Source: Uloborus plumipes (lineage: Eukaryota; Arthropoda; Arachnida; Araneae; Uloboridae). Taken from it: a stretch of DNA of 64,000 bases. Every line of letters begins with the position of its first letter. Within the stretch, counting starts at the first letter, position 1. The stretch spans positions 1 to 64,000 of the forward strand of contig JAXGGA010005224.1 in NCBI GenBank assembly GCA_038373865.1, read 5' to 3'. Under the pieces are notes generated by a model, which had not been told where the DNA came from, ran no database searches, and saw nothing but the letters and a program-made list of their open reading frames with translations. Position numbers and translations under genes: made by a program. Below are positions 47,122 to 57,239 of the stretch, piece by piece.

Positions 47122-49428
47122 AAAAACAGCACGTGACAGCATAAGTAGATGAACAACTGAATCAGAATGCATAAAAAAACAAGAAGTTCTGTCAAGAACT
47201 AAACGAGCCTACTTTCCCGTACACCGACATCGGCATTGTAGCATCTGATCAATATTCTCTTGATTATCTGAAACTGAAAATTATGTCAAACATACCTCTA
47301 TAGCACTTAAAGCTGATTTCTAAAAGCAAAATATACCCCTCTCATCAGATGAAATAAACACGTAAAAATTACATAAACGAGTCAATTAAGTTTTGTCGCA
47401 CCTTTTAAAGAATGTAACTGTTATAGTTCTTCCGTAGAAAAATTCCACAATCATTTTCAAAAGAAAAAAAAATAAATAAAATAAAAGTACAAAGAACTTC
47501 AAAACACATTTTATCAAAGAAAGGAAAAAAAAAACCTCGTTCGTTAGTCTTGAATTTCATTTTTAATCCGCTGCCAGTTGTTAAATATAAATAAAGAATA
47601 AAATGCACTCGTGAAGGAAAAATTTTTGTTACCAAAAAAAAAATATCGTCTGCCAAAAAAAAATCATAATAATAATAAATTAATCAAAACAAATAAATAA
47701 ATAAACAAAAAATCGCCTGCCCAGTCAGTCATTTTTTTCTGAGCCTGCATTTCCGCCATGTTTGCGGAGTCGGAGTCGGAATCAGAGTCCTCACAGAAGA
47801 TTATTCAGAAAAGTACTTCACAATACATTATTTATCAAAATCATTTTCTTACAAAGTTAGTTTGAAGGAAATCCGCCTTGAAGTTCAGAATCAACATTCA
47901 ATTTAAATTTTCCAGTAGGCGCTTATGTTAAATTTTTTTCTGAACTGTTCATCATTGAACGAAAAATGGCTCAAATTGAAAAGTGAAATATGGGAATGTC
48001 TCTATGAGATCTTTCGAACAAAAAAAGTTTATTCAATTCTGACGGTTCATTTAAAAGTTATTAGGTGGAGAAAGGTTGCTTGAACGGTTCAATGTTGAAC
48101 GAAAAAATGTTCAAATTGAAAATTTAAATACGGTAATGAAGTATCCTTGCCAAGATCTTTCAAACAAAAAAAAGTTTGTTTAAATCGGACTGTTCACTCA
48201 AAAGTTATTAGGGGTGAGAGCTTATTTGAACGGTTCAATGTTGAACGAAAAATTGTTCAAATTGAAAATTTTAAAACGGGAATAAAGTATTCTTGATAAG
48301 ATCTTTCGAACAAAAACAAGTTTATTCAATTCGGACGGTTCACTTAAAAGTTATTAGGTGGGAAAAGGTTGCTTGAACGGTTCAATGTTGAACCAAAAAT
48401 GTTCAAATTTAAAATTTAAATACGGTAATTAAGTGTCCTTGCCGAAATGCTTCGAACAAAAAAAAAAATTGTTTAAATCAGACTGTTCATTCAAAAGTTA
48501 TTAGGGGTGACAGCTTGTTTGAACGGTTCAATGTTGAACGAAAAAATGTTCAAATCGAAAATGTAGATACGGGAATGAAGTACCCTTGAAAAGATCTTTC
48601 GAACAAAAAAAAGTTTGTTCAAATCGGACTGTTAACTAAAAAGTTAATATCGCGGGCCAGGTTGTTTGAACGGGTTAAAGTTGCACCAAAAATTGTTCAA
48701 ATCGAAAAATCAAATATGGGAATGAGCTGTACTCGCCGAGATCTTTCCAACAAAAAAAAGTTTGTCCAAATCGGAATGTTCATTCAAAAGTTATTAGGGG
48801 GGGACAGACAGACCGACAGACCGACAGACCGACCGACAGACAGACACACAAATTCCCCATCTCAATACCCTACTTTCAAATTTTTAATATTTCGATATTT
48901 ATTTTACCTTTTTATTTTTTTAACTTGGCGATATTTTTGGACTTGGCGATATTTTTTTTCACTTGGCGATATTTTTTGGACTTGGCGATATTTTTTTTCA
49001 CTTGGCGATATTTTTTGGACTTAGCGATATTTTTTAGATGCATTAAGCCACTTTTAATACTTTTTTCGTCTTTCTTTTATTTTTAACGGGAAAGTAGGCT
49101 AAAAACAAAGAATTGTGCCTGAGCCTTTTCGGACAGAGTGTCCCAAAGAAGCCAGATTTTAAAGTGAAAAGCAGCATATGTATCATCGTGACTAAAAAAT
49201 GAATGGTACTTTCTTCGATAAAAATTATTAAAATTGGGATGGCCTAGATGGATTATAATTCTTTTCGCGGGACGTGAGAAATATCCAATGTCATATGCTG
49301 GGCTGCTTTTCACATTAAAATCTGGCTTATTTGGGACACTGTCTGAAAAGGCTCAAGCACAATTCTTTGTTTTTTTTATGCATTCCGATTCAGTTGTTCA
49401 TCTGCTTATGCTGCCACGTGCTGTTTTT
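47122..49428. mobile_element. Foldback MITE interrupted by HINE copy B
   Basis: The left part AAAAACAGCACGTGACAGCA... and the right part ending ...GCTGCCACGTGCTGTTTTT are long inverted copies of each other, with GACC on both sides (47118-47121 and 49429-49432), a possible 4-bp duplication. HINE B lies inside the left arm; the host MITE alone is about 380 bp. The uninterrupted right arm shows the pre-insertion sequence. Confidence 0.68.
47178..49105 (-). mobile_element. Helentron-associated element (HINE), copy B
   Basis: Same architecture as copy A: minus-strand 5' end TTTTTAGCCTACTTTCCCGT, sub-terminal inverse ACGGGAAAGTAGGCT, then hairpin AGTTCT-TGAC-AGAACT and CTTG. It has about six ~146-bp tandem units, explaining its greater length, plus a second minisatellite of about 20-bp ACTTGGCGATATTTTTT units at 48925-49037. 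Confidence 0.72.
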
Positions 49429-49432
49429 GACC

Positions 49433-50127
49433 CAAGTTGAAGTTTTGTAGGATTAAGGAGCGAATCGTCAGTCTGGGCCGTTTTTTCAATTCCTTCATTA
49501 TTAAGAAATATAATTTTTCTTGGACTTTTTGACCGATACGCATGTCTGAATTTGCTCTCCACAAAGTAAAAAAAATGTACTACTATACTAGAGCCGATTT
49601 AAAAGACAAAAAATTAATAAAGTAGGTTCATTTTCAAATTTAGGCTTCCAAACTTTCTCATCTTCTTTACACGAGAACTAAAGAGGTTTTGAGATTTTGA
49701 TTATTTATTCAGCAATCTCTGCACTTTATAAATGAATAATACAGTCCCGCATTTCCTCCACTAATCACATTTCAAGGGATATTTGCATAAAATCTGACTA
49801 TTGTCTAAACTTTTGCAACAATGTAAAAAAATATCTTTTGTAATATTCAAAATTTGATTCCAGTTATGGGTCATTTTCAAAATTTGCTTACATTTGCTGT
49901 CCGGAGGTTAAAAAGACGATTTTGAAGCATAACTTATATTTTAAATTCAATGCGAATAATTATTTTCTGCAAGAAATACCCCCAAAAAAATTCTATCACT
50001 CAAAAAATTATTGAAATTTATTTATTTATTTTTATATAAGTCTTTCAAAATGAAAATCAAGGCAAAAACGCTTGTCCATTTCCAATTTTTGCAAGTTCAA
50101 CTATTTTTTTCCTATACTTAATGGTCA
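49433..50127. other. Unassigned AT-rich sequence
   Basis: A phrase GTCTAAACTTTTGCAACAAT near 49803 resembles a mariner terminus also seen near 52691; no full element could be drawn. Confidence 0.35.
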
Positions 50128-51743
50128 AACAAGAAGTTCTGTCAAGAACTAAACGAGCCTACTTTCCCGTACGTCGACATCGGCATTGTAGCATCTGATC
50201 AATATTCTCTTGATTATCTGAAACTGAAAATTATGTCAAACATACCTCTATAGCACTTAAAGCTGATTTCTAAAAGCAAAATAATACCCCTCTCATCAGA
50301 TGAAATAGACACGTAAAAATTAAATAAACGAGTCAATTAAGTTTTGTCGCACCTTTTAAAGAATGTAACTGTTATAGTTCTTCCGTAGAAAAATTCCACA
50401 ATCGTTTTCAAAAGAAAAAAAAAAATAAACAAATAAAATAAAAGTACAAAGAACTTCAAAACACATTTTATCAAAGAAAGAAAAAAAAAAACTCGTTCGT
50501 TAATAAAATGTCTTGAATTTCATTTTTAATCCGTTGCCAGTTGTTAAATATAAATAAAGAATAAAATGCTCTCGTGAATGAAAAAATTTTTGTTAACAAA
50601 AAAAAAAAAAATATCGTCTGTCAAAAAAAAAAAAAAAAATCATAATAATAATAAATTATACAAAACAAATAAATAAATAAACAAAAAATCTTCTGCCAAG
50701 TCAGTCATTTTTTTCTGAGCCTGCATTTCCGCCATGTCTGCGGAGTCGGAGTCGGAATCAGAGTCCTCACAGAAGATTATTCAGAAAAGTACTTTACAAT
50801 ACATTATTTATCAAAACCATTTTCTTACAAAGTTAGTTTGAAGGAAATCCGCCTTGAAGTTCAGAATCAACATTCAATTTAAATTTCTCCGTAGGCGCTC
50901 ATGTTAAAATTTTTTCTGAACGGTTCATCATTGAACGAAAAATGGTTCAAATTGAAAAGTGAAATATGGGAAGGAGCCTCTCCGAGATCTTTCGAACAAA
51001 AAAAAGTTTATCAAATTCCGACGGTTCACTTAAAAGTTATTAGGTGGGGAAAGATTGTTTGAACGGTTCAATGTTGAACGAAAAAAATGTTCAAATTGAA
51101 AATTTAAATACGGTAATGAAGCATCCTTGCCGAGATCTTTCGAACAAAAAAAAGTTTGTTTAAATCGGACTGTTCACTCAAAAGTTATTAGGTGTGAGAG
51201 CTTTTTTGAACGGTTCAATGTTGAACGAAAAAATTGTTCAAATCAAAAATGTAGGTACGGGAATGAAGTATCCTTGAAAAGATCTTTCGAACAAAAGAAA
51301 GTTTGTTCAAATCGGACTGTTCATACAAAAGTTAGTATCGCGGGACCGGTTATTTGAACGGCTCAAAGTTGAACCAAAAATTGTTCAAATCAAAAAATCA
51401 AATATGGGAATGAGCTGTACTCGCCGAGATCTTTCCAACAAAAAAAAGTTTGTCCAAATCGGAATGTTCATTCAAAAGTTATTAGGGGGGGACAGACCGA
51501 CCGACCGACAGACACCCAAATTCCCCATCTCAATACCCTACTTTCAAATTTTTAATTTTTCGATATTTATTTCATTTTTTTGTTTCTTTTTGACTTTTTT
51601 TTACTTGGCGATATTTTTTTACTTGGCGATATTTTTTGGACTTGTCGACATTTTTTGGACTTGTCGACATTTTTTAGATGCATTAAGCCAATTTTAATGC
51701 TTTTTTCGTTTCTTTTATTTTTAACGGGAAAGTAGGCTAAAAA
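50128..51743 (-). mobile_element. Helentron-associated element (HINE), copy C
   Basis: It has the same ends and hairpin as copies A and B, with about four ~146-bp units. B and C are closer to each other, sharing GGAGTCGGAGTCGGAATCAG, which A lacks. The ACTTGGCGATATTTTTT minisatellite is present in shorter form (51601-51680). Confidence 0.72.
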
Positions 51744-52727
51744 AGTAAATGCGATATATTATTTTTATATATTGACTATTAGTATATAGTATTCATGATA
51801 AATATTGACAATAGTAATTTTATTTCAATAAGAAATGTATGAATATATTTTGTCCGGAATTTCTTGTCAAGTCCGTTACCCTAAGATTATTTTAGCTAAA
51901 AAAGGTATTTATTGAAGTCAAAAGATGGTAACACGTATTCAGTTAACTTAACAAATTAGTGACGTAACTATTTTGTACCATTTTGTTTCCCTGAGTCGAG
52001 AAGTATTGCTGTGGCGTTTCGCACAAAATTTTTTCCAGGTGCGTATTTTTATTCTTTGTCAAGTCCGTTACCAAAGATTTTAGTATTAATTTTTACCTTT
52101 TCTAAACTTTTACCCCTAAATATTGTTCATTATACAACTCTAAGAAAATGCATATTGTAGTTCAATTTTTAAATTCGACAACCTAGCCATAATTTGACAT
52201 TTTGGTTGAAATGTCAAGTCCGTCCTGGTCAAATCCGTTACCAAATGTCAAATTCGTTACCAGAGAGTTTTTGATCAATATTTCAATCATCACAAACATC
52301 GTTTTAAGCTTCAGAGCGCAAATAAATTTCAAATGAAGTTTTTTCTAGGCTCTATGATATAGTTTATAAGTGAGATTTCATATTGATTTTGTATGGTAAT
52401 GGACGACAATTTCCCTTGCAACTTACAGTTTTACAACAGCATTTGAATACTTAATTATTCATCAAAGTGTACAACCAGTTACTTTTTTACACACCTACAA
52501 TATGTGACTAAACATTTCTAAAAGAAAACAGCAAGTTAAAAAAATTACTTAAAAATTTTGAAATGTAAGCATATGGTGAAAATGACCCTTATAGTTATAA
52601 GAACTCCAGACACGTATTTGGGACCATATTGTGTAAAAGCAGTAGAAATTTGAAAGCATTTCCTTGAATAGTTTTCTTTTTATTCACATATTTGCATTTT
52701 GTCTAAACTTTTGCATCGCAGTGTACA
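51744..52727. repeat. Repeat-like segment ending in a mariner-type terminus
   Basis: GTCAAGTCCGTTACC or close variants occur about five times between 51868 and 52262. The right end reads GTCTAAACTTTTGCATCGCA, then GTG and TA, a typical Tc1/mariner terminus; no matching left end was found. Confidence 0.4.
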
Positions 52728-52729
52728 AG

Positions 52730-53127
52730 ATAATGACGCATGGTCAAAATTTGCCAAAATACGATTTTTTACCGAATTTGGCAGCAAATTGTAAAAAATC
52801 TGTAGTGCATTCAGCTTTTGCTACACAAGTAGGCTATTCTACCCTAAACAGTGATCAGAATTACCAAGTTTGAGCCTAATAATTATCATGGATCGCTTGT
52901 AATTAAAGCACAAACTTGACGATTTGGTCATTTTTTTCACAACACGAAAAAGAGGCCTTTACAAAATATTTTGTATTAGCTGAACCATACAGCTTATGGA
53001 GCAATAATTTGGTATGGCTTCATGCAAGTCTTATATATGCACATTGCACATACATCCAAAAAAAAATTTCATCACAATCGGAGGGGTCGAAAAGGGAACG
53101 CCTCGGACACTTGACATGGAATGACCC
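52730..53127. mobile_element. Single-arm fragment of the palindromic element family
   Basis: This matches the right arms of 39075-43564 and 57240-59603, ending GACACTTGACATGGAATGACCC. The left arm is missing. It supplies the empty-site sequence for the tandem Helitrons. Confidence 0.62.
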
Positions 53128-53285
53128 TAAAATATTTCTTTTCGCCAAATTCGTCAGACACTTGGCGACCAAAAGCTTTGCGATATATCGCCAAGTGGTC
53201 GCGCCAATTGATATCACTTTAGTCTGCATTGAAATTAACACTGATTTGCCCTAAAAAAGGGGGTAAAACACCCCCTGGGGAATAT
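53128..53285 (+). repeat. Repeat fragment shared with a Helitron interior
   Basis: GCGCCAATT and TCTGCATTGAAATTAACACT, then a C-rich tail, match the reverse complement of about 33120-33250 inside the 32174-33640 Helitron. Confidence 0.5.
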
Positions 53286-53397
53286 TGGAATGCAACCATA
53301 AGATGAGGTGCACAACTAGACCCTCCTCAGAGCTACATACTAAACTAGATCCTTCTACGGTATACAGTTTATGAGTTATGCGACATACATACGTATA

Positions 53398-54048
53398 CAG
53401 GGTGTCCACTCCTATCGTGGACCAATAGCTAATTTCTAAACCATTAGAGATACGCATATAGTTCATTTAGGAAAAAATCTCCAAATTACGAAAGGAATTT
53501 TGGGTCTATTCAATGTTTTTCAAAAAATCAAATTTTGAAAGAGTTACGAAATTTAAATTTTTATACAGCCCCCCAGTCCTATCAATCATATTTAGTAAAA
53601 CATTCTTGACACTGTAACGTTTAAAACTAAAAAAAAATCACTCTTCTACCACAAAAATTGACCGAGTTATGACGTTTTGAAAAATCAAGATTTTGCATTA
53701 TTTCATGACGTCATCGAGAGATCACTAAAGGGACCGTATGCGAAATCCTTCAAAATCTTGATTTTTCAAAACGTCATAACTCTGTCAATTTTTATGGTAG
53801 AACAGTGATTTTTTTTTAGTTTTAAATGTTACAGTGTCAAGAATGTTTTACTAAATATGATTGATAGGACTGGGGGGCTGTATAAAAATTTAAATTTCGT
53901 AACTCTTTCAAAATTTGATTTTTTGAAAAACATTGAATAGACCCAAAATTCCTTTCGTAATTTGGAGATTTTTTCCTAAATGAACTATATGCGTATCTCT
54001 AACGGTTTAGAAATTAGCTATTGGTCCACGATAGGAGTGGACACCCTG
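53398..54048. mobile_element. Mariner-type foldback, ~300-bp arms
   Basis: The ends are TA-CAGGGTGTCCACTCCTATC and the inverse, with TA at 53396-53397 and 54049-54050. The arms (53398-53697 and 53752-54048) are almost perfect inverted copies around a ~55-base loop. CAGGGTGTCC with a TA target fits Tc1/mariner-type MITEs. Confidence 0.75.
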
Positions 54049-54050
54049 TA

Positions 54051-54290
54051 TACAGACGTCACGAAAAAACTTGTAATTGACTCTGTGGTGGTTGAAAAGG
54101 ATTTTTCGGCTGGTTATATGTTGGTTGGTACATATGCATGTACTGACCGGTCGAAAAAACGACTCAATATTTATTCGGGGGTGAGAAAAATCAAAATTTA
54201 GACCCAAAATTTGAGTGAATTTTTTTTCGCGATCACAATACTTCCTTTACTACGTAAAAGTAAGTAAAAATTCGTTTACACATATTTTAA
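54051..54290. repeat. Probable interspersed repeat beside the foldback
   Basis: It ends with AATACTTCCTTTACTACGTA and an AAGTAAGTAAAAA tail, which I remember as a frequent arachnid repeat phrase. Boundaries and class are unclear; the open frame at 53980-54201 spans the foldback arm and is not a gene. Confidence 0.35.
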
Positions 54291-55130
54291 AAATTCAAAT
54301 TGCTCCCCCCTCCATCCCCCTTTCCACTTGATACTAATTTGTATTTAAAATGCAAAACTTAAGTATCCGCTTGATTTTAGAACATTACAAATGTCATCAC
54401 TTAATTAGCATTGAACAACCACGTTAAAATACTTCCAGAAGTTATACCGTTATTTTTACCAACGAACTGAAACATAGTTCTGCAATTCATGTCTTTATTT
54501 TTCATTGAGGAAAAACAATCTTTAATAACCTCAAATATGCTACCGTGATTCACCCCAACAGCAGAGAACCCATTCATTTCTGCAGGAATATCGGCTCGAA
54601 GTATTTTCTTTTGTCAGAATTGTTCCGACATAAAAGGTAACAGCATCAAACAAGGCCGCAAAATCATTTCTTTTTCTGCTGAATAAGCGGCATCTGGGGG
54701 AAATACTTGTCATGATTTTTATTACTGAAATGGGCTAAGGTCTGAGATGTTTTCTAATGAGTAATATAGCAAGCAGATGATACAGAAATCGAACTCATTA
54801 AATGTGCATTTATTAAAATAGGACAGATTAAAAATGTCGTCGTTTTATTTCGAAAAAAATGAAAAAATCATACGGTATTATTTTTATTATTTTATATTAT
54901 TAATTAAAAAAATAAAATAATAATTATTTTATTTTTTAACATAATAAACGTCGTAATGACAAAATAAAATGAATAAATAAGTTTAAAAAATCGCTAACTT
55001 GTACAGTAGTTTTAAAAAGGGTATAGAATCAGATGATGAAACTTGTGACAAAACCACAAATATTGTGATATGGGAAAATTAACAGTCGAAAAAGTTTTTG
55101 TCTCATAAATTTTGTTTTGATACCTGTCAG
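54291..55130. other. Unassigned sequence with a low-complexity AT tract
   Basis: 54850-54990 is almost pure A/T. Nothing else recognised. Confidence 0.4.
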
Positions 55131-55430
55131 AATAGATGGTCCGTCATTTAGGGTTGGTCAGGGGGGTCTTCCTCCCTGAACTTAGTAAATTATTGCATTT
55201 ACATGTCAGTGGGCGAGGTTTTCGCTGTTTTTTGGTGTATTTTGCATCCAGTGCGCAACTTTTGCCCGCCTCACTTCCCCACCAGGGGAAGTGAGGCGGG
55301 CTCCCAGATTTTTATAAAAATCTGAGAGGTAATTATTATTTGCGGCTATTATATTCAAGGGAACCATGAAGGAATGTCGCGGATGCTCACTATGACTTCT
55401 CAAAACTTTCCTCATGCGGAAAGTTTTCTC
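55131..55430. repeat. Hairpin cluster in a hAT-like remnant
   Basis: The left part, CCGTCATTTAGGG, recalls the hAT MITE at 296-458. Three hairpins follow: 17-bp stem with ACCA loop (55264-55301), a perfect 20-base palindrome CAGATTTTTATAAAAATCTG (55305-55324), and a 10-bp stem with TCATGC loop (55402-55427). Confidence 0.5.
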
Positions 55431-55559
55431 AGGCGATTCAGAAAATTTGTAGACAGTATTGCAAAATTACCATTTTTACTTTGAAAAAAAAATGTTTAAT
55501 GATTTTCTCATTAGTACGCTTGCATGCTCGTATTTTATTGTTCGGTATTTCACACTTTT

Positions 55560-55840
55560 CACACTCCAGGGTCCCCCGTACCTACTACAACTCGTGGTTT
55601 AACCGGGATAGGACTCTGAAGAGCGCTCTGTTCTTTTTGAACCATAACCAAGTGTCGAGCAAACCCTTGGTCCAACACCCCCAGAGGTATCGTTTCACAT
55701 GGAGGACTTTGTGACCACGATATTTTTAACGTCCCCAAGCCACCATTAATCAAGAAGGTGAATCTTTGATCGGTTGGGGGTCGAACCCGGTCCCTCCGGT
55801 CACGAGGCCGACGCCTTACCGATCGGGCTACCACCGCCCC
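55560..55840 (-). repeat. tRNA-derived SINE, third family
   Basis: The minus strand has GGTGGTAGCCCGATCGGTAA (A-box) and GGGTTCGACCCCC (B-box) in a tRNA-like head, followed by a body with GTTCAAAAAGAACAGAGCGC and ending GGTACGGGGGACCCTGGAG. Confidence 0.62.
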
Positions 55841-56338
55841 TATTATTCGGTAGTTTGATTTGACAAATTCAGAATCTATCCCTTCCCAAAAATTTAAGAT
55901 CGGGCTCCCCTATCTGAGGTTCTTTGAAAGTGGCCAGAAGAGTTTATTTAGCAGCCATAGAAAAACTTTTATTATTAGTCGCCTAGTGCCGAGCGGCGAG
56001 TGATCATTTTTGAGGTCCGAGTTACCTACTTTAGTCTGTCAGCTTTTGCATTCGAGTATGTCGTTAAAAAATTGCAAAAACATGTCATTGAAAAAGAATC
56101 CCTCATAAAATTGTATCGGTGAGAGCAAAAACCACATCAGTCAAAAAAATTCAAAAATTCGTTTTTTATGGAAACAAGTTCTGGAAGGCAAGATGCGTGT
56201 TGACAGCAAAAATCGCGTCAATCAGGCTAGTAGTTCCAAAGTTACGGGGCCTCCCTTCTGAACGTTGAGCGCAGAAACGACGTGAGTCCAGTGACTGACG
56301 TTGTTTATGCACCCAACGATAGAACGAGCATGACTTTT
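55841..56338. other. Unassigned, locally GC-richer sequence
   Basis: The phrase AAAACCACATCAGTCAAAA near 56127 recurs in similar form near 60780; possibly part of a dispersed repeat. Confidence 0.35.
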
Positions 56339-56341
56339 TAA

Positions 56342-56530
56342 AGGCTTGGTTTTCTAGAACGCGACAATCGTCGCTGACGCCGGGCTCGACTGCACGCTGG
56401 AATCAGAACCAGTTTGATTGGAGCGTGGCGTGAAGCGACGTCAATCTGCGGCTCAGGCGCACGCGCAGAAGGCGGCGGCGTCGGTCGCCTCGCCAGAGAT
56501 CGACGATTTCACTCCTAGGAAACCAAGGCT
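56342..56530. mobile_element. GC-rich MITE with TAA duplication
   Basis: The terminal repeats GGCTTGGTTTTCTAG and CTAGGAAACCAAGGC are flanked by TAA (56339-56341 and 56531-56533). The core is strikingly GC-rich for this window. A PIF/Harbinger-type mobiliser is inferred. Confidence 0.62.
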
Positions 56531-56533
56531 TAA

Positions 56534-57235
56534 GGGCGGGCATTCGTTCTCGACGATCTGATTTCGGTACTATTAAGATGATACGTAAACATGATTGGAT
56601 TTACACACCTAAAGCACTAACGCAGCCAGAATGTTCTTGGGGAGGGGGGTGATCAAAACAATATTTTCTCGAGTAAAAGACTACTGTATTAGATTTTCAA
56701 CAATGTTTAAACCAAAGTCTATGGGGTGTTGTGCCTATCTCCCCTTCGCTGCGCCCCACTGACCTGATGAATATGAAGAGTTGTGTGTTCAGACCAATAA
56801 CAGCTTTCACGTCACCAAGCAACTCTCCTTGGACATAAAAAAATTTGATGATTGGTGGAAGGACATACAAAAAATAAAAAAAAAAGCTTAAACAGAGAAT
56901 GGCGAGGGGAAAACGTGCAGAAAGATACAAATTTAAGTTTATCCCCACTCGATACAAGGAGTTCCCCCATAGCTTTAGGGGAAAAGGGGTTATCGCGGCC
57001 CATAATTTCTTTGATTGGAGTTTGCTAAGCTGCTCAAGCTTACTTCCCGAAAAGTCGCTTTTGCTTCAAGCCATGCCTATCCCCCAGGGCACGTTCCAAC
57101 CAACATAAATAAAATGGAAAATATCAAGAAGGTGATTGTATGTATTCCTGAAAGAATTTTCGTGATGAACTATTTACCTGAACAAAGACTTCACATGATG
57201 GCAGAACATGATATATTTTAAGAGATGTACATACC
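56534..57235. other. Unassigned sequence
   Basis: Overlapping frames on both strands at 56697-57108 show no domain. No transposon ends recognised. Confidence 0.4.
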
Positions 57236-57239
57236 CATA

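Noticed and set aside
55559..55834. 91-codon minus-strand frame rich in Arg and Pro
   Set aside because: It lies entirely within a tRNA-derived SINE.
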